Assembly (NCBI GenBank): GCA_934525735.1
Contig: CAKSZM010000004.1
Location: 1 to 56,022, forward strand
Source: an uncultured Faecalibacterium sp.
Lineage (GTDB): Bacteria > Bacillota > Clostridia > Oscillospirales > Ruminococcaceae
Direction: 5' to 3'
Length of the DNA stretch: 56,022 nt
Part shown: in pieces, positions 38,706 through 48,411 of the stretch
How the letters are laid out: each line of letters starts with the position of its first letter
Position numbering within the stretch: the first letter of the stretch is position 1
Translations under genes and position numbers: made by a program
Notes under the pieces: generated by a model
Database searches by the model: none
What the model saw: the letters and a program-made list of their open reading frames with translations, nothing else
Told to the model about the DNA's origin: nothing

Positions 38706-40964
38706 ATGCCCAAAACGGTAGGCGTTGCCGTCAGCAATGCGACCTTCCATTTCGATAAACTCTATACCTATGCCGTTCTGCCGGAACATCAGGAAATGGT
38801 GCGGCTGGGCAGCATGGTGCTGGTGCCCTTCGGCCGGGGCAGCCGCGCCCGCATGGGCGTGGTGCTGGCCTGCGACGCCGAGCCGGAAAATTCGAAGCTG
38901 AAATATCTGTTCGATGTGGCGCCGGCTTCGGCCTGCCTGACCCCGGAGCTGCTGCGACTGGTGCACTTTTTAAAGGAGCGCACCTTCTGCACCTACTACG
39001 AGGCCGTCAAGGCAGTCATCCCGTATGGCGCGCAGTACAAGCCCGCCGTGGCGGCGGACGGCGTGACCCCGGTGCTGCAAAAGCAGCTCACCCGCCACAC
39101 CGAAAACTCCTACCGCCTTGCGGGGGAACTGCCCCAAAAGCCGAAGCCGACGGCCAAACAGCTGGCGGCGGTGGCGCTGCTGGGCGGCGGGCCGCGCACC
39201 CTGAACGAGCTGGAAGACAAGGGCATCAGCCGCGCCGTGCTGGATAACCTCTGTACCAAAGGGGTACTGGAATGCAGCAAGGTGAACAAATCCATCGATT
39301 TGTATTCGTCCATTCCGCTCAAAAACGACCCCATCGAGCTGACGAGCGAGCAGCAGGCGGCTTATGATGCCCTGCTGCCGAAGCTGGAAGACGACGCGCC
39401 CCACTCGGCGCTGCTGTACGGCGTCACCGGCAGCGGCAAGACGCTGGTGTTTTTAAAGCTCATTGCCCGGTGTCTTGCGCTGGGCCGGCGCGCCCTCGTG
39501 CTGGTGCCGGAGATCAGCCTGACGCCGCAGATGATCCTGCGGCTCAAGAGCCAGTTCGGCCGCCGCGTGGCGGTGCAGCATTCGGCGCTCAACCACACCG
39601 AACGCCTGCTGCAGTGGCAGATGATCCAGGACGGCGGAGCGGATATTGTTGTGGGCACCCGCAGCGCCATCTTTTCGCCGCTGGAAAACATCGGCCTTAT
39701 CATCATTGATGAAGAGCAGGAGCACACCTACCGCTCCGAGTCCGCGCCCCGCTATTCCGCCCACGAGGTGGCGCGGCAGCGCGCGGCGGAGAACGGCGCG
39801 CTGCTGCTGCTGGCCAGCGCTACCCCCAGCACCGAGAGCTTTTATGCCGCGCAGCATGGCCGCACCCAGCTGGTGCGGCTCACCCAGCGCTACGGAGGCA
39901 ACCCGCTGCCGAAGGTGCAGATCGTGGATATGCGGGCGGAGCTGGCTTCCGGCAACCCGCGGGAGATCAGCCTTGCATTGGAGGATGCCATCCGCCGGAA
40001 CCTTGAAGCGGAAAAGCAGACCATCCTGCTGCTGAACCGCCGGGGCTACCAGACCATGGCCCAGTGCGAGGACTGCCGCGAGGTGCTCAAGTGCAGCCGG
40101 TGCAGCGTGCCCATGGTCTACCACAAATCGGCGCATAAAGTTTTGTGCCACTACTGCGGCAGCCAGATGGATCCGCCCGCGGTCTGCCCGGCCTGCGGCG
40201 GTAAGCTGCAGTACCGGGGGTTCGGCACCCAGAAGGCCGAAGAGGAACTGGAAAAGCTCTTTCCGCAGGCGCGGGTGCTGCGGATGGATCAGGACTCCAC
40301 CGCCGCCAAGGATGCCCACGAAAAGCTGCTGGCAAAGTTCGCAAACCACGAGTATGACATCATGGTGGGCACCCAGATGGTGGCCAAGGGCCTCGACTTT
40401 GAGGATGTGACCCTTGTGGGCGTACTGGGCATCGATTCGCTGCTGTTTGCGCAGGGCTTTCGCGCGTATGAGAACGTGTTCAGCCTCATCACGCAGGTGG
40501 TGGGGCGCAGCGGCCGGGCGAAAGACCCCGGTTTTGCCATCATCCAGACCACCGACCCCGACAACCCGGTGCTTAACCTTGCCGCCGCGCAGGACTACGA
40601 CGCCTTTTTCGAGCAGGAGATCGCCTACCGGAAACTGGGGTTGTACCCGCCCTTCTGCGGGCTGTGCGTCATCGGCTTTGCCGGGGCGAAAGAGATCGAG
40701 GTGGCGCGGGCCGCGGCGCGGTTCTCGGCATTGCTTGGGCAGGAGGCGGCGAAGCAGCCCGACCTACCTTTGCGGGTGCTGGGCCCAACGCCCGGCAGCA
40801 TCGAGAAGATCAACGACACCTACCGCTATAAACTCACTGTCAAGTGCCGCAACGACCGCCGCTTCCGCGACCTCGTGCGCAGCACACTGGAACGATACGA
40901 ACAGGAAAAACTGCCGTCCAGAGCCACCGTTGCGGTGGATCTGCATTCGGACGGCGATATCTGA
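38706..40964 (+). CDS. priA: Primosomal protein N' (replication restart helicase PriA)
   Basis: 752 residues. It binds stalled forks and loads the replisome again. Visible parts are the N-terminal DNA-binding domain (1-110), helicase motif I TGSGKT at about 242-246, motif II DEEQEH, SATPSTES, and the two-zinc cluster at about 453-500 (CEDCREVLKCSRC, CHYCGSQ, CPACGG). Helicase motifs V and VI read GTQMVAKGLDFE and QVVGRSGRA. The C-terminal domain is complete. It is 21 bases downstream of gmk and 21 bases upstream of def. Confidence 0.97.
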   Translation: MPKTVGVAVSNATFHFDKLYTYAVLPEHQEMVRLGSMVLVPFGRGSRARMGVVLACDAEPENSKLKYLFDVAPASACLTPELLRLVHFLKERTFCTYYEAVKAVIPYGAQYKPAVAADGVTPVLQKQLTRHTENSYRLAGELPQKPKPTAKQLAAVALLGGGPRTLNELEDKGISRAVLDNLCTKGVLECSKVNKSIDLYSSIPLKNDPIELTSEQQAAYDALLPKLEDDAPHSALLYGVTGSGKTLVFLKLIARCLALGRRALVLVPEISLTPQMILRLKSQFGRRVAVQHSALNHTERLLQWQMIQDGGADIVVGTRSAIFSPLENIGLIIIDEEQEHTYRSESAPRYSAHEVARQRAAENGALLLLASATPSTESFYAAQHGRTQLVRLTQRYGGNPLPKVQIVDMRAELASGNPREISLALEDAIRRNLEAEKQTILLLNRRGYQTMAQCEDCREVLKCSRCSVPMVYHKSAHKVLCHYCGSQMDPPAVCPACGGKLQYRGFGTQKAEEELEKLFPQARVLRMDQDSTAAKDAHEKLLAKFANHEYDIMVGTQMVAKGLDFEDVTLVGVLGIDSLLFAQGFRAYENVFSLITQVVGRSGRAKDPGFAIIQTTDPDNPVLNLAAAQDYDAFFEQEIAYRKLGLYPPFCGLCVIGFAGAKEIEVARAAARFSALLGQEAAKQPDLPLRVLGPTPGSIEKINDTYRYKLTVKCRNDRRFRDLVRSTLERYEQEKLPSRATVAVDLHSDGDI

Positions 40965-40985
40965 TATTTTTGGGAGGTACCATTT

Positions 40986-41522
40986 ATGGCAATCCGCAAC
41001 ATCGTAAAAGAAGGCGACCCCATCCTGAACAAGGTCTGCCGCCCTGTGACCAATTTTGACGACCGTCTGGCCACCCTGCTGGACGATATGCGCGAGACCA
41101 TGATCGCCGCCGACGGCGTGGGTCTGGCCGGCCCGCAGGTGGGCATGCTGCGCCGTCTGTTCGTGGTGTGGGACACCACCGACGCCCCCGAGGAGATCCC
41201 CGAGGGTTACGAGTACAAGTTCATCGATTTCGTCAACCCCGAGATCATCGCCGTGTCTGAGGACGAGGAGACCGCCTACGAGGGCTGCCTGTCCTTCCCG
41301 GGGCACAACGGCGCTGTGACCCGTCCCGCCGCCGTCAAGGTGCGTGCGCAGGACCGCCACGGCGAGTGGTTTGAGCTGGAAGCCGAGGATCTGCTGGCCC
41401 GCTGCATCCAGCATGAGAACGATCATCTGGACGGCATCACCATCATGCAGTCCAGCGAATACTTCTACGAGGACACCGAAGAGGGCAAGAAAGCTGCCCG
41501 CGAAGCGAAAGGAAACAACTGA
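40986..41522 (+). CDS. def: Peptide deformylase
   Basis: 178 residues. It removes the formyl group from new proteins. All three motifs are present: GVGLAGPQVG, EGCLSFPG (Cys101) and QHENDHLDG (His143, Glu144, His147), which hold the metal. The insert DTTDAPEEIPEGYEYKFI is typical of Gram-positive type 2-like enzymes. Its stop overlaps the ATG of fmt, fitting joint control of formylation and deformylation. Confidence 0.97.
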   Translation: MAIRNIVKEGDPILNKVCRPVTNFDDRLATLLDDMRETMIAADGVGLAGPQVGMLRRLFVVWDTTDAPEEIPEGYEYKFIDFVNPEIIAVSEDEETAYEGCLSFPGHNGAVTRPAAVKVRAQDRHGEWFELEAEDLLARCIQHENDHLDGITIMQSSEYFYEDTEEGKKAAREAKGNN

Positions 41523-42442
41523 TGCGCATTCTGTTCATGGGTACGCCGGACATTGCCGCCGAGTGCCTGAAAGCACTGTATGCCGCCGGGCATGACATCT
41601 GCGCGGTGTACACCCGGCGGGACAAGCCGGTTGGCCGCAAGCAGGTGCTTACCGCACCCCCGGTCAAGGAAGTGGCCCTTGCCCACGGCACGCCGGTGTT
41701 CCAGCCCCGCACCCTGCGGGACGGCGGCGAGGACGAGAACATCCGCGCACTGGCCCCGGAGCTGATCGTGGTGGTGGCTTACGGCTGCATCCTGCCCAAG
41801 TCCGTGCTGGAACTGCCGAAGTACGGCTGCATCAACCTGCATGTCTCGCTGCTGCCGAAGTACCGCGGCAGCGCCCCGGTGCAGTGGTCGGTGCTGAACG
41901 GCGACGCCGAGACCGGCGTGTCCATCATGCAGATGGACGAGGGCCTCGACACCGGCGACGTGCTCCGCTGCGAGAAGATCGCCATCGACCCGGAGGAGAC
42001 CAGCGGCGAGCTGTTCGACCGGGTCACCGCCGTGGGCGCGCGGGTGCTGTGCGAGGTGGTGCCGGCCATTGCCGCCGGCACCCTGACCCCGCAGCCCCAG
42101 GATCACGCCAACGCCACGCTGGCTCCGATGCTCAATAAGGAAATGGCGGAGTTCCATCTGACCGACAGCGCTGCCCACATCCACAACTGGGTGCGCGGCA
42201 TGAACCCGTGGCCGGGCGCATGGTTCGTCACCTCCGGCGGCAAGAAGCTCAAGGTGATGGAGTGCCGCGCCGTGGCTTCGGGCGGTGAAGCCCCTGGTAC
42301 GGTGCTGGCCACAAAGCCCCTCACCGTGGCCTGCGGCGAGGGTGCCATCCAGCTGCTGAACGTGGTGCCTGAGGGCAAAAAGCCCATGGACGGCACCGCC
42401 TTTGCCGCCGGCCAGCGCCTGAAAACGGGGGATACCCTCTGA
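41522..42442 (+). CDS. fmt: Methionyl-tRNA formyltransferase
   Basis: 306 residues. It formylates Met-tRNA(fMet) with formyl-tetrahydrofolate. The N-terminal domain has RILFMGTPDIAAECL, the folate-binding NLHVSLLPKYRGSAPVQW with catalytic Asn/His, and DEGLDTGDVL; the C-terminal tRNA-binding domain has RGMNPWPGAW. It overlaps def before it and rsmB after it by one base each. Confidence 0.97.
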   Translation: MRILFMGTPDIAAECLKALYAAGHDICAVYTRRDKPVGRKQVLTAPPVKEVALAHGTPVFQPRTLRDGGEDENIRALAPELIVVVAYGCILPKSVLELPKYGCINLHVSLLPKYRGSAPVQWSVLNGDAETGVSIMQMDEGLDTGDVLRCEKIAIDPEETSGELFDRVTAVGARVLCEVVPAIAAGTLTPQPQDHANATLAPMLNKEMAEFHLTDSAAHIHNWVRGMNPWPGAWFVTSGGKKLKVMECRAVASGGEAPGTVLATKPLTVACGEGAIQLLNVVPEGKKPMDGTAFAAGQRLKTGDTL

Positions 42443-43776
42443 TGGGCGCCAACCCGCGCGCGGCGGCAGTTTCGGCGCTGGTGCGGCAGGAACAGGACGG
42501 ATTTTCCAATCTTGTCCTCGATGCTGAGCTGAAGCGCCAGAAGCTGGAAGGCCGCGATAAGGCCTTTGCCAGCGCCGTTTTTTACACGGTGCTGGAACAC
42601 CGGGGCACACTGGACTATATTCTGGAGCAGTTTCTGCCCAAAGGGCTTGCAAAGCTGGATGCCCCGGTGCGCGAAATTCTGCGTTCCGCGCTGGCGCAGG
42701 CACGCTATATGCAGGTGCCGGCGTCCGCTGCGGTGAACGAAGCCGTCAAGCTGACCAGGAGCTTCAAAAAATCCAGCGCATCCGGCCTTGTCAATGCGGT
42801 GCTGCGCCGTGCCTGCAATTTTGATCTGGACAGCGCCGTTTTCAAGGATGAGACCGAGCGTCTCATGGTGCTCGGCTCTGCCGGGCGGGATGTAGCGGAA
42901 TTTCTGCGAAAAAATTATCCGGACGAAGCGCTGGGCATCCTGACCTACAAGGCCGACGGCGGCCTGACCAGCCTGCGGGCAAACCCGCTCAAGACCGGTG
43001 CAGACGAGCTTTGCGAAAAGCTGCTTGCTTCCGGCGCAAAGGAAGCCCGCCCGGGCGTTGTGCCCGGCAGTGTGCTGGCGCGGTTCGAGGGCAGCCCGGC
43101 CGAGAACGAGCTGTTCCGGCAGGGATATTTCCACGTGGAAGGGCAGGCCAGCCAGCTGGCGGCGCTCTGCGTGGAGGCACAGCCCGGCGAAACAGTGCTC
43201 GACCTGTGCGCGGCGCCCGGCGGCAAGACCATCCTGATGGCCGAGCAGATGCAGGGCACCGGAACACTTTACAGCTGCGATGCCGCCGAGAACCGTGTGG
43301 GGCTTATCCGCACGGCAGCGGAGCGCATGGGTCTTGCCAACGTGCAGGCAATGTGCAACGACGCCACCAAGCCGAACCCGGCCCTGCCGCAGGCCGACCG
43401 CATCCTTGCGGATGTGCCCTGCAGCGGCCTTGGCATTCTGGCAAAAAAGCCGGATCTGCGCTATAAAAAGCTGGAACCTGCCCGGGAAGCTGAATTATTG
43501 GCCACCCAGTCGGCCATCCTCGATACGGCGGCTGCGCTGCTCAAACCTGGCGGCAGGCTGGTGTACTCCACCTGCACCATCGACCCGGCAGAGAACCAGC
43601 AGCAGGTGGCGGCGTTCCTTGCCCGTCACCCGGAGTTTGCGGTGGTAGCGCCTGCCGCGGCGCTGCCGGAGGGAATGACAGCAGGGGAGCACGGCATCCT
43701 CTCGGTGCCCACCCGCACCGGCATGGACGGATTTTTCCTCTGCGTTCTGCAAAAGAACGGGCAAGGCCGCAAGTGA
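42442..43776 (+). CDS. rsmB: 16S rRNA (cytosine(967)-C5)-methyltransferase
   Basis: 444 residues. An N-terminal NusB-like RNA-binding domain (1-150, NPRAAAVSALVRQEQDGF) is followed by a Rossmann methyltransferase domain with LDLCAAPGGKT, the acidic SYSCDAAENR-type loop, and the two catalytic cysteines in DVPCSGLG and STCTIDPAEN. It methylates C967 of 16S rRNA. It overlaps fmt at one base. Confidence 0.95.
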   Translation: MGANPRAAAVSALVRQEQDGFSNLVLDAELKRQKLEGRDKAFASAVFYTVLEHRGTLDYILEQFLPKGLAKLDAPVREILRSALAQARYMQVPASAAVNEAVKLTRSFKKSSASGLVNAVLRRACNFDLDSAVFKDETERLMVLGSAGRDVAEFLRKNYPDEALGILTYKADGGLTSLRANPLKTGADELCEKLLASGAKEARPGVVPGSVLARFEGSPAENELFRQGYFHVEGQASQLAALCVEAQPGETVLDLCAAPGGKTILMAEQMQGTGTLYSCDAAENRVGLIRTAAERMGLANVQAMCNDATKPNPALPQADRILADVPCSGLGILAKKPDLRYKKLEPAREAELLATQSAILDTAAALLKPGGRLVYSTCTIDPAENQQQVAAFLARHPEFAVVAPAAALPEGMTAGEHGILSVPTRTGMDGFFLCVLQKNGQGRK

Positions 43777-43796
43777 CATTCAATTAGGAGAACACA

Positions 43797-44837
43797 ATGG
43801 AACAAAAACGCTGTATTTCTTCCCTGACGCTGGCAGAGCTGACCGCTGAGCTGAAAGCCATGGGGCAGCCTGGCTTCCGGGCAAAGCAGATCTTCCACTG
43901 GGTGCACCAGAAACTGGTCACCGAGTTTTCTGCCATGACCGACCAGCCCAAGACCCTGCTGGCAAAACTGGAAGAAAGCTTCTACATCGCTGCGCCCAAA
44001 ATCGAGCGCCGGCAGGAAGCAAAGGACGGCACCGTAAAATATCTGCTGCGCATGGCCGATGGCAACTGCATCGAGACCGTTGTCATGCGTTACCACTACG
44101 GCAACACGGTGTGCGTGTCCACCCAGGTGGGCTGCCGCATGGGCTGCCGCTTCTGCGCCTCCACCCAGGCGGGACGGGTGCGCAACCTGGAAGCAGGCGA
44201 GATCTGCTCCGAGATCTACACCGCCCAGAAGGACATCGGGGAGCGCATCTCCCACATCGTGCTCATGGGCATCGGCGAGCCGCTGGATAACTTCGACGAG
44301 GTGATGAAGTTCCTCGAGAACATCTCTTCGCCCGAGGGCGTCAACATCGGCATGCGCAACATCAGCCTGTCCACCTGCGGCCTTGTGCCCAAGATCGACA
44401 TGCTTGCCGAGAAAAAGCTGCAGCTGACCCTGTCGGTCTCGCTGCACGCCCCCAACAACGAGATCCGCAGCGGCATGATGCCGGTCAACGACGCCTACCC
44501 CGTGGAAGTTCTGATGCCGGCGGTGCGCCGCTATCAGGAGACCACCGGCCGCCGGGTCAGCTTCGAGTATTCCATGGTGCGGGGCGTCAACGATTCCGAC
44601 GCCTGCGCCAAACAGCTGGCCGACCTCATCCGCGGCATGGGCGCCCATGTGAACCTGATCCCCATCAACCCGGTGGACGGCAGCCCCTACTCGGCCACCG
44701 ATGCCGCCAACGTGCAGCGCTTCCGGCAGAAGCTGGAAAGCCTCGGCGTCAACGCTACGGTGCGCCGCCGCCTCGGCAGCGAGATCAGCGCTGCCTGCGG
44801 CCAGCTGCGCCGGGACGAAATGAACGGGAAGGCATAA
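43797..44837 (+). CDS. rlmN: 23S rRNA / tRNA adenine C2-methyltransferase (radical SAM)
   Basis: 346 residues. It methylates A2503 of 23S rRNA and A37 of tRNAs through a radical mechanism. The cluster motif CRMGCRFC has cysteines 113, 117 and 120. The region GIGEPLDNFDEVMKFL is the SAM-binding GEP motif, and SLHAPNNEIRS lies in the core. It has a GGAG ribosome site at 43786. The neighbours rsmB and the phosphatase/kinase pair keep the usual Firmicute order. Confidence 0.97.
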   Translation: MEQKRCISSLTLAELTAELKAMGQPGFRAKQIFHWVHQKLVTEFSAMTDQPKTLLAKLEESFYIAAPKIERRQEAKDGTVKYLLRMADGNCIETVVMRYHYGNTVCVSTQVGCRMGCRFCASTQAGRVRNLEAGEICSEIYTAQKDIGERISHIVLMGIGEPLDNFDEVMKFLENISSPEGVNIGMRNISLSTCGLVPKIDMLAEKKLQLTLSVSLHAPNNEIRSGMMPVNDAYPVEVLMPAVRRYQETTGRRVSFEYSMVRGVNDSDACAKQLADLIRGMGAHVNLIPINPVDGSPYSATDAANVQRFRQKLESLGVNATVRRRLGSEISAACGQLRRDEMNGKA

Positions 44838-44852
44838 TAAAGGGAGAATCCA

Positions 44853-45605
44853 ATGAAACTTGCAGGAAAAACAGATGTCGGACGTGTCCGTCAGGATAAT
44901 CAGGACGATTACCGCGCAGGCAAGCTGCCCGGCGATGCCGCGTGGCTGCTGGTATGCGACGGCATGGGCGGCGCACGCGGCGGGCGCGAAGCCAGCCAGA
45001 GCGCGTGCAACATCATCGAGCGCTGCTTTCAGGAACAGTACACTTCCAAGTGCCTGCCCGGCGAGGAAGAGACTTTTCTGAAAAAAACGCTGCTCAGCGC
45101 CAACCGTTTCGTGTTCCAGAAGGCGATGCAGGACGAATCCCTGGCCGGGATGGGCACCACGGCGGTGTGCGCCCTGGTGCGCTCGGGCAGGATCTTTCTG
45201 TGCCACGCAGGCGACTCCCGGGCGTATCTGTACCGGGACGGCAAACTGACCCAGCTCACCCACGACCACTCCTATGTGCAGGAGCTGGTGGACTGCGGCA
45301 CCATCACGGTGGAGGAAGCCGAGCATCACCCGCAGAAGAACATCATCACCCGGGCGCTGGGCGTGGATTACCGGCTGGTGCCGGAGTTTACCAGTGCGGC
45401 GCTGCGCGGCGGAGATCTGCTGCTGCTGTGCTCGGACGGCCTGACCAATGCCGTGCCCCGGGACGAGATCGAGCAGCTGCTGGCGGCAGGCCCGTTCTAT
45501 GATCTGCCGGACAAGCTCATCCATGCCGCCAACGAAAACGGCGGCCCGGACAACATCACCGCGCTTCTGCTGAGCGCAGATCCCACGGAGGTGCGCAATG
45601 GATAA
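44853..45605 (+). CDS. prpC: PP2C-type serine/threonine phosphatase
   Basis: 250 residues, soluble. It removes phosphate from proteins modified by the kinase encoded next. Metal-binding motifs are TDVGRVRQDNQDD, LLVCDGMGGARGG, MGTTAVCAL, CHAGDSRAYLY, LLLLCSDGLTNAV and GGPDNITALLL. The start codon of the kinase lies eight bases inside its 3' end, so the two are made together, as in the PrpC-PrkC pair of Bacillus. Confidence 0.95.
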   Translation: MKLAGKTDVGRVRQDNQDDYRAGKLPGDAAWLLVCDGMGGARGGREASQSACNIIERCFQEQYTSKCLPGEEETFLKKTLLSANRFVFQKAMQDESLAGMGTTAVCALVRSGRIFLCHAGDSRAYLYRDGKLTQLTHDHSYVQELVDCGTITVEEAEHHPQKNIITRALGVDYRLVPEFTSAALRGGDLLLLCSDGLTNAVPRDEIEQLLAAGPFYDLPDKLIHAANENGGPDNITALLLSADPTEVRNG

Positions 45606-47508
45606 CCTGATCGGCAAAAAGCTGGACGGCCTGTATGAAGTCAAGGAGCTGATCGGCACCGGCGGCATGGCCAACGTTTACAAGGCGGTCATGCTGGGCA
45701 AAAACGGCCCCATCCCGGCCGGTACGGTGGTGGCGGTCAAGGTGCTGCGCAAGGAGTTTATGCACGACCCGGACCTTGTGCGCCGGTTCAAGAACGAATC
45801 CAAGGCCATCTCGCTGCTCAACCATCCCAACATCGTCAAGGTGTACGACGTTTCGGTCAGCGATGACCTGCAGTATATCGTGATGGAATATGTGGACGGC
45901 ATGACGCTGCGGGAATACCTCAACGAGCGCGGCGGCAAGCTGACCAGCCGGGAGACGGTGCATTTCATCTCCCAGATCCTCAAAGCGCTGGAACATGCCC
46001 ATGCCAACGGTGTGGTGCACCGGGACATCAAGCCCCAGAACATCATGCTGCTGGACAACGGCCAGCTGCGCATGATGGATTTCGGCATCGCGCGCATCTC
46101 CCGGGCCGAAAACCAGCTGCTGGGCGGCAAGGCCATGGGCAGCGTGCACTATATCAGCCCGGAGCAGGCCAAGGGCGACGAGACCGGCTGCACCAGCGAT
46201 ATCTACTCGGTGGGTGTCATGATGTATGAGATGCTCTCCGGCCATCTGCCCTTTGACGCGGACGACATGGTGGAGGTGGCTATCAAGCAGATCTCGGATA
46301 CGCCCCGGCCCCTGCAGGAGCTGGCGCCGGAAGTGCCCAACGCGCTGGTGGAGATCACGGAAAAAGCCATGGCAAAGCTGCCGCAGAACCGCTACGCATC
46401 CGCGCGGGAAATGCTGGATGCGCTGGATACCTATGTGCAGAACCCTTCCGTCCAGTTCGAATATCAGTATATTACCGAAGATGCACCCGAAAAGGTGGTG
46501 AAACGTACCATGAACCAGAATCGAGCAAACCGTCAGGCCGAACAGCCTGCTCCCCGGAGCCGCAAAAAGGCTCCCCGCAAAAAGCGCCGTACCGTGTTTT
46601 TGCCGGCATTGTTCGGCATCACGGTGGCCTTTGTCATCGCGTGCATGGCGCTGTGCTGGCTGATCCTGAACGACTCCTCCAACCTCATGAACAACAAGGC
46701 GGATATCACCCTGAACGACTACGTGGGCATGACCCGCGACGAGGCGCAGGCAACGGATCAGGTAGTCTCCGGCCAGATATCGGTGGATTGGGAAGAAGAG
46801 TATAATACCAATTACGCCGAAGGCATTATCTACAAGCAGTCGCCGGTGGCAGGCCGCACCGTGCGCGAGGGTCAGAGCGTGACCCTGACCGTCAGCCTCG
46901 GCACCCAGTATGTCACCGTGCCGGATCTGACCAACTATGTGCAGGCCGATGCCGAGCAGCAGCTGAAGAATCTGGGCGTTTCAGTGCTGGTCACACAGGC
47001 TGTGGAGCCCACGGTGGCGTCCGGTGCAGTCATCCGCACGGATCCGGCAGCCGGCAGTCAGGTGCCGGCCGGCAGCACCGTTGTGGTGTATATCAGCCGC
47101 CCGCAGGTGGCCACCACGACCAAAGTGCCTTCGCTGGTGGGCATGAGCACCGATGACGCACGCACCCTGCTGGTGCAGAATCATCTGGGTCTGGGCAGCC
47201 AGACCGAGCAGTACAGCGATCAGCCTGCCGGCACCGTGCTCAGCCAGAGTCCTGCGGCAGGTTCCACGGCAAAGCTGAACGGCCGCGTGAGCATCGTGGT
47301 CAGCGCAGGGCCGGAGCCTCAGCCGGAACCGGAAGCTCCCAGTGAGAGCACCGGCAGCGGCGACTGGTGGAGCGGCCTGTTCGGCGGCGGTTCGTCCTCG
47401 TCGTCCTCTTCCAGCAGCACAGAGACAGCTCCGGAACAGGGCACCGAAGGCGGCGGCACCCAGACGGGCGGCGGCATCACCGACTGGTGGACCTCGCTGC
47501 TGGGCTGA
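45598..47508 (+). CDS. prkC: PASTA-domain serine/threonine protein kinase
   Basis: 636 residues. The cytoplasmic kinase domain (1 to about 270) has the loop GTGGMANVYKA, VAVKVLRKEF, HRDIKPQNIML (His141, Asp143) and DFGIAR. A basic linker (SRKKAPRKKRR) leads to one transmembrane helix at about 332-356. Three PASTA repeats follow outside the cell (VGMTRDEAQ, VPDLTNYVQADAEQQ, VPSLVGMSTDDA), which sense muropeptides or lipid II in this family. The end is unusual: DWWSGLFGGG, a run of ten or so Ser, a Gly/Thr/Glu linker, then DWWTSLLG. This kinase controls growth, cell-wall synthesis and spore germination in relatives. Confidence 0.96.
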   Translation: MDNLIGKKLDGLYEVKELIGTGGMANVYKAVMLGKNGPIPAGTVVAVKVLRKEFMHDPDLVRRFKNESKAISLLNHPNIVKVYDVSVSDDLQYIVMEYVDGMTLREYLNERGGKLTSRETVHFISQILKALEHAHANGVVHRDIKPQNIMLLDNGQLRMMDFGIARISRAENQLLGGKAMGSVHYISPEQAKGDETGCTSDIYSVGVMMYEMLSGHLPFDADDMVEVAIKQISDTPRPLQELAPEVPNALVEITEKAMAKLPQNRYASAREMLDALDTYVQNPSVQFEYQYITEDAPEKVVKRTMNQNRANRQAEQPAPRSRKKAPRKKRRTVFLPALFGITVAFVIACMALCWLILNDSSNLMNNKADITLNDYVGMTRDEAQATDQVVSGQISVDWEEEYNTNYAEGIIYKQSPVAGRTVREGQSVTLTVSLGTQYVTVPDLTNYVQADAEQQLKNLGVSVLVTQAVEPTVASGAVIRTDPAAGSQVPAGSTVVVYISRPQVATTTKVPSLVGMSTDDARTLLVQNHLGLGSQTEQYSDQPAGTVLSQSPAAGSTAKLNGRVSIVVSAGPEPQPEPEAPSESTGSGDWWSGLFGGGSSSSSSSSSTETAPEQGTEGGGTQTGGGITDWWTSLLG

Positions 47509-47520
47509 CGGAGGCTGTGC

Positions 47521-48399
47521 ATGAAAGGATATATCACCAAAGGCATCGGCGGCTTTTACTATGTCAAAACGCCGGACGGCATCGTGGAGTGCAAGCCCCG
47601 CGGCATCTTCCGCAAACAGAAGATCACCCCGGTGGCCGGCGATGAAGTGACGCTGGAAACCGAGAACGGCGCTTCGGTCATCGCGGAGATCGCGCCCCGC
47701 AAAAACGTGTTCGTCCGCCCGCCGGTGGCCAACCTGGATGTGCTGTTCCTTGTGGCCAGCACCACCCAGCCCACCCCCAGCACGCTGGTGCTGGATAAAC
47801 TCTCTGCCATCGCGGTGGACAAGGGCGTTCAGCCGGTGATCGTCTGCACTAAGGGCGATCTGGCCGAAGCCGAATTCCTGCGCTCCGCCTACGAAAAATC
47901 CACTCTGCCCTTCATCCGCATCGACTATGCCGACGGCGCAGGGCTGGATGAGGTGAAGCAGTGGATCAGCGGCCGGCTGTGCGCCTTCTGCGGCAACTCC
48001 GGCGTGGGCAAATCCACTTTGCTGAATCACCTTTTGCCGGAGGCCGAGCGCGAGACCAGCGCCATCAGCCAGAAGCTGGGCCGCGGCCGCCATACCACCC
48101 GCGAGGTGACCATCTTCGAGGCATTCGGCGGGCGCATCGCCGATACGCCGGGCTTTGCCAGTCTGGAAGCGAACCGGGCGGGATTCATCCCGAAGGAAAA
48201 TCTCGAGCACGCATTCCCGGAGTTCGGGCCTTATCTGGGCGAATGCCAGTTCACGGGCTGTTCCCACCGCAGCGAAAAAGGCTGCGCTGTGCGTGCGGCT
48301 CTGGCCGAGGGCAAGCTGTCCCAGACCCGGTACGACAGCTACTGCGCCATGTATGAAGAGGTCAAGGACGTAAAGGACTGGCAGCGCCCGAAAGGATAA
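47521..48399 (+). CDS. rsgA: Ribosome small subunit-dependent GTPase A
   Basis: 292 residues. It helps mature the 30S subunit. The N-terminal OB fold (YITKGIGGFYYVKTPDG) is followed by a circularly permuted GTPase domain with VCTKGDL (G4), GNSGVGKST (P-loop) and DTPGF (G3), and a zinc-binding end CQFTGCSHRSEKGC. It lies 12 bases after the kinase gene, the standard Firmicute order. Confidence 0.96.
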   Translation: MKGYITKGIGGFYYVKTPDGIVECKPRGIFRKQKITPVAGDEVTLETENGASVIAEIAPRKNVFVRPPVANLDVLFLVASTTQPTPSTLVLDKLSAIAVDKGVQPVIVCTKGDLAEAEFLRSAYEKSTLPFIRIDYADGAGLDEVKQWISGRLCAFCGNSGVGKSTLLNHLLPEAERETSAISQKLGRGRHTTREVTIFEAFGGRIADTPGFASLEANRAGFIPKENLEHAFPEFGPYLGECQFTGCSHRSEKGCAVRAALAEGKLSQTRYDSYCAMYEEVKDVKDWQRPKG

Positions 48400-48411
48400 A
48401 GGAAGGTTTTC

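Noticed and set aside
43626..45674. 682-codon minus-strand ORF opposite rlmN and the phosphatase
   Set aside because: Antisense shadow; no family features.
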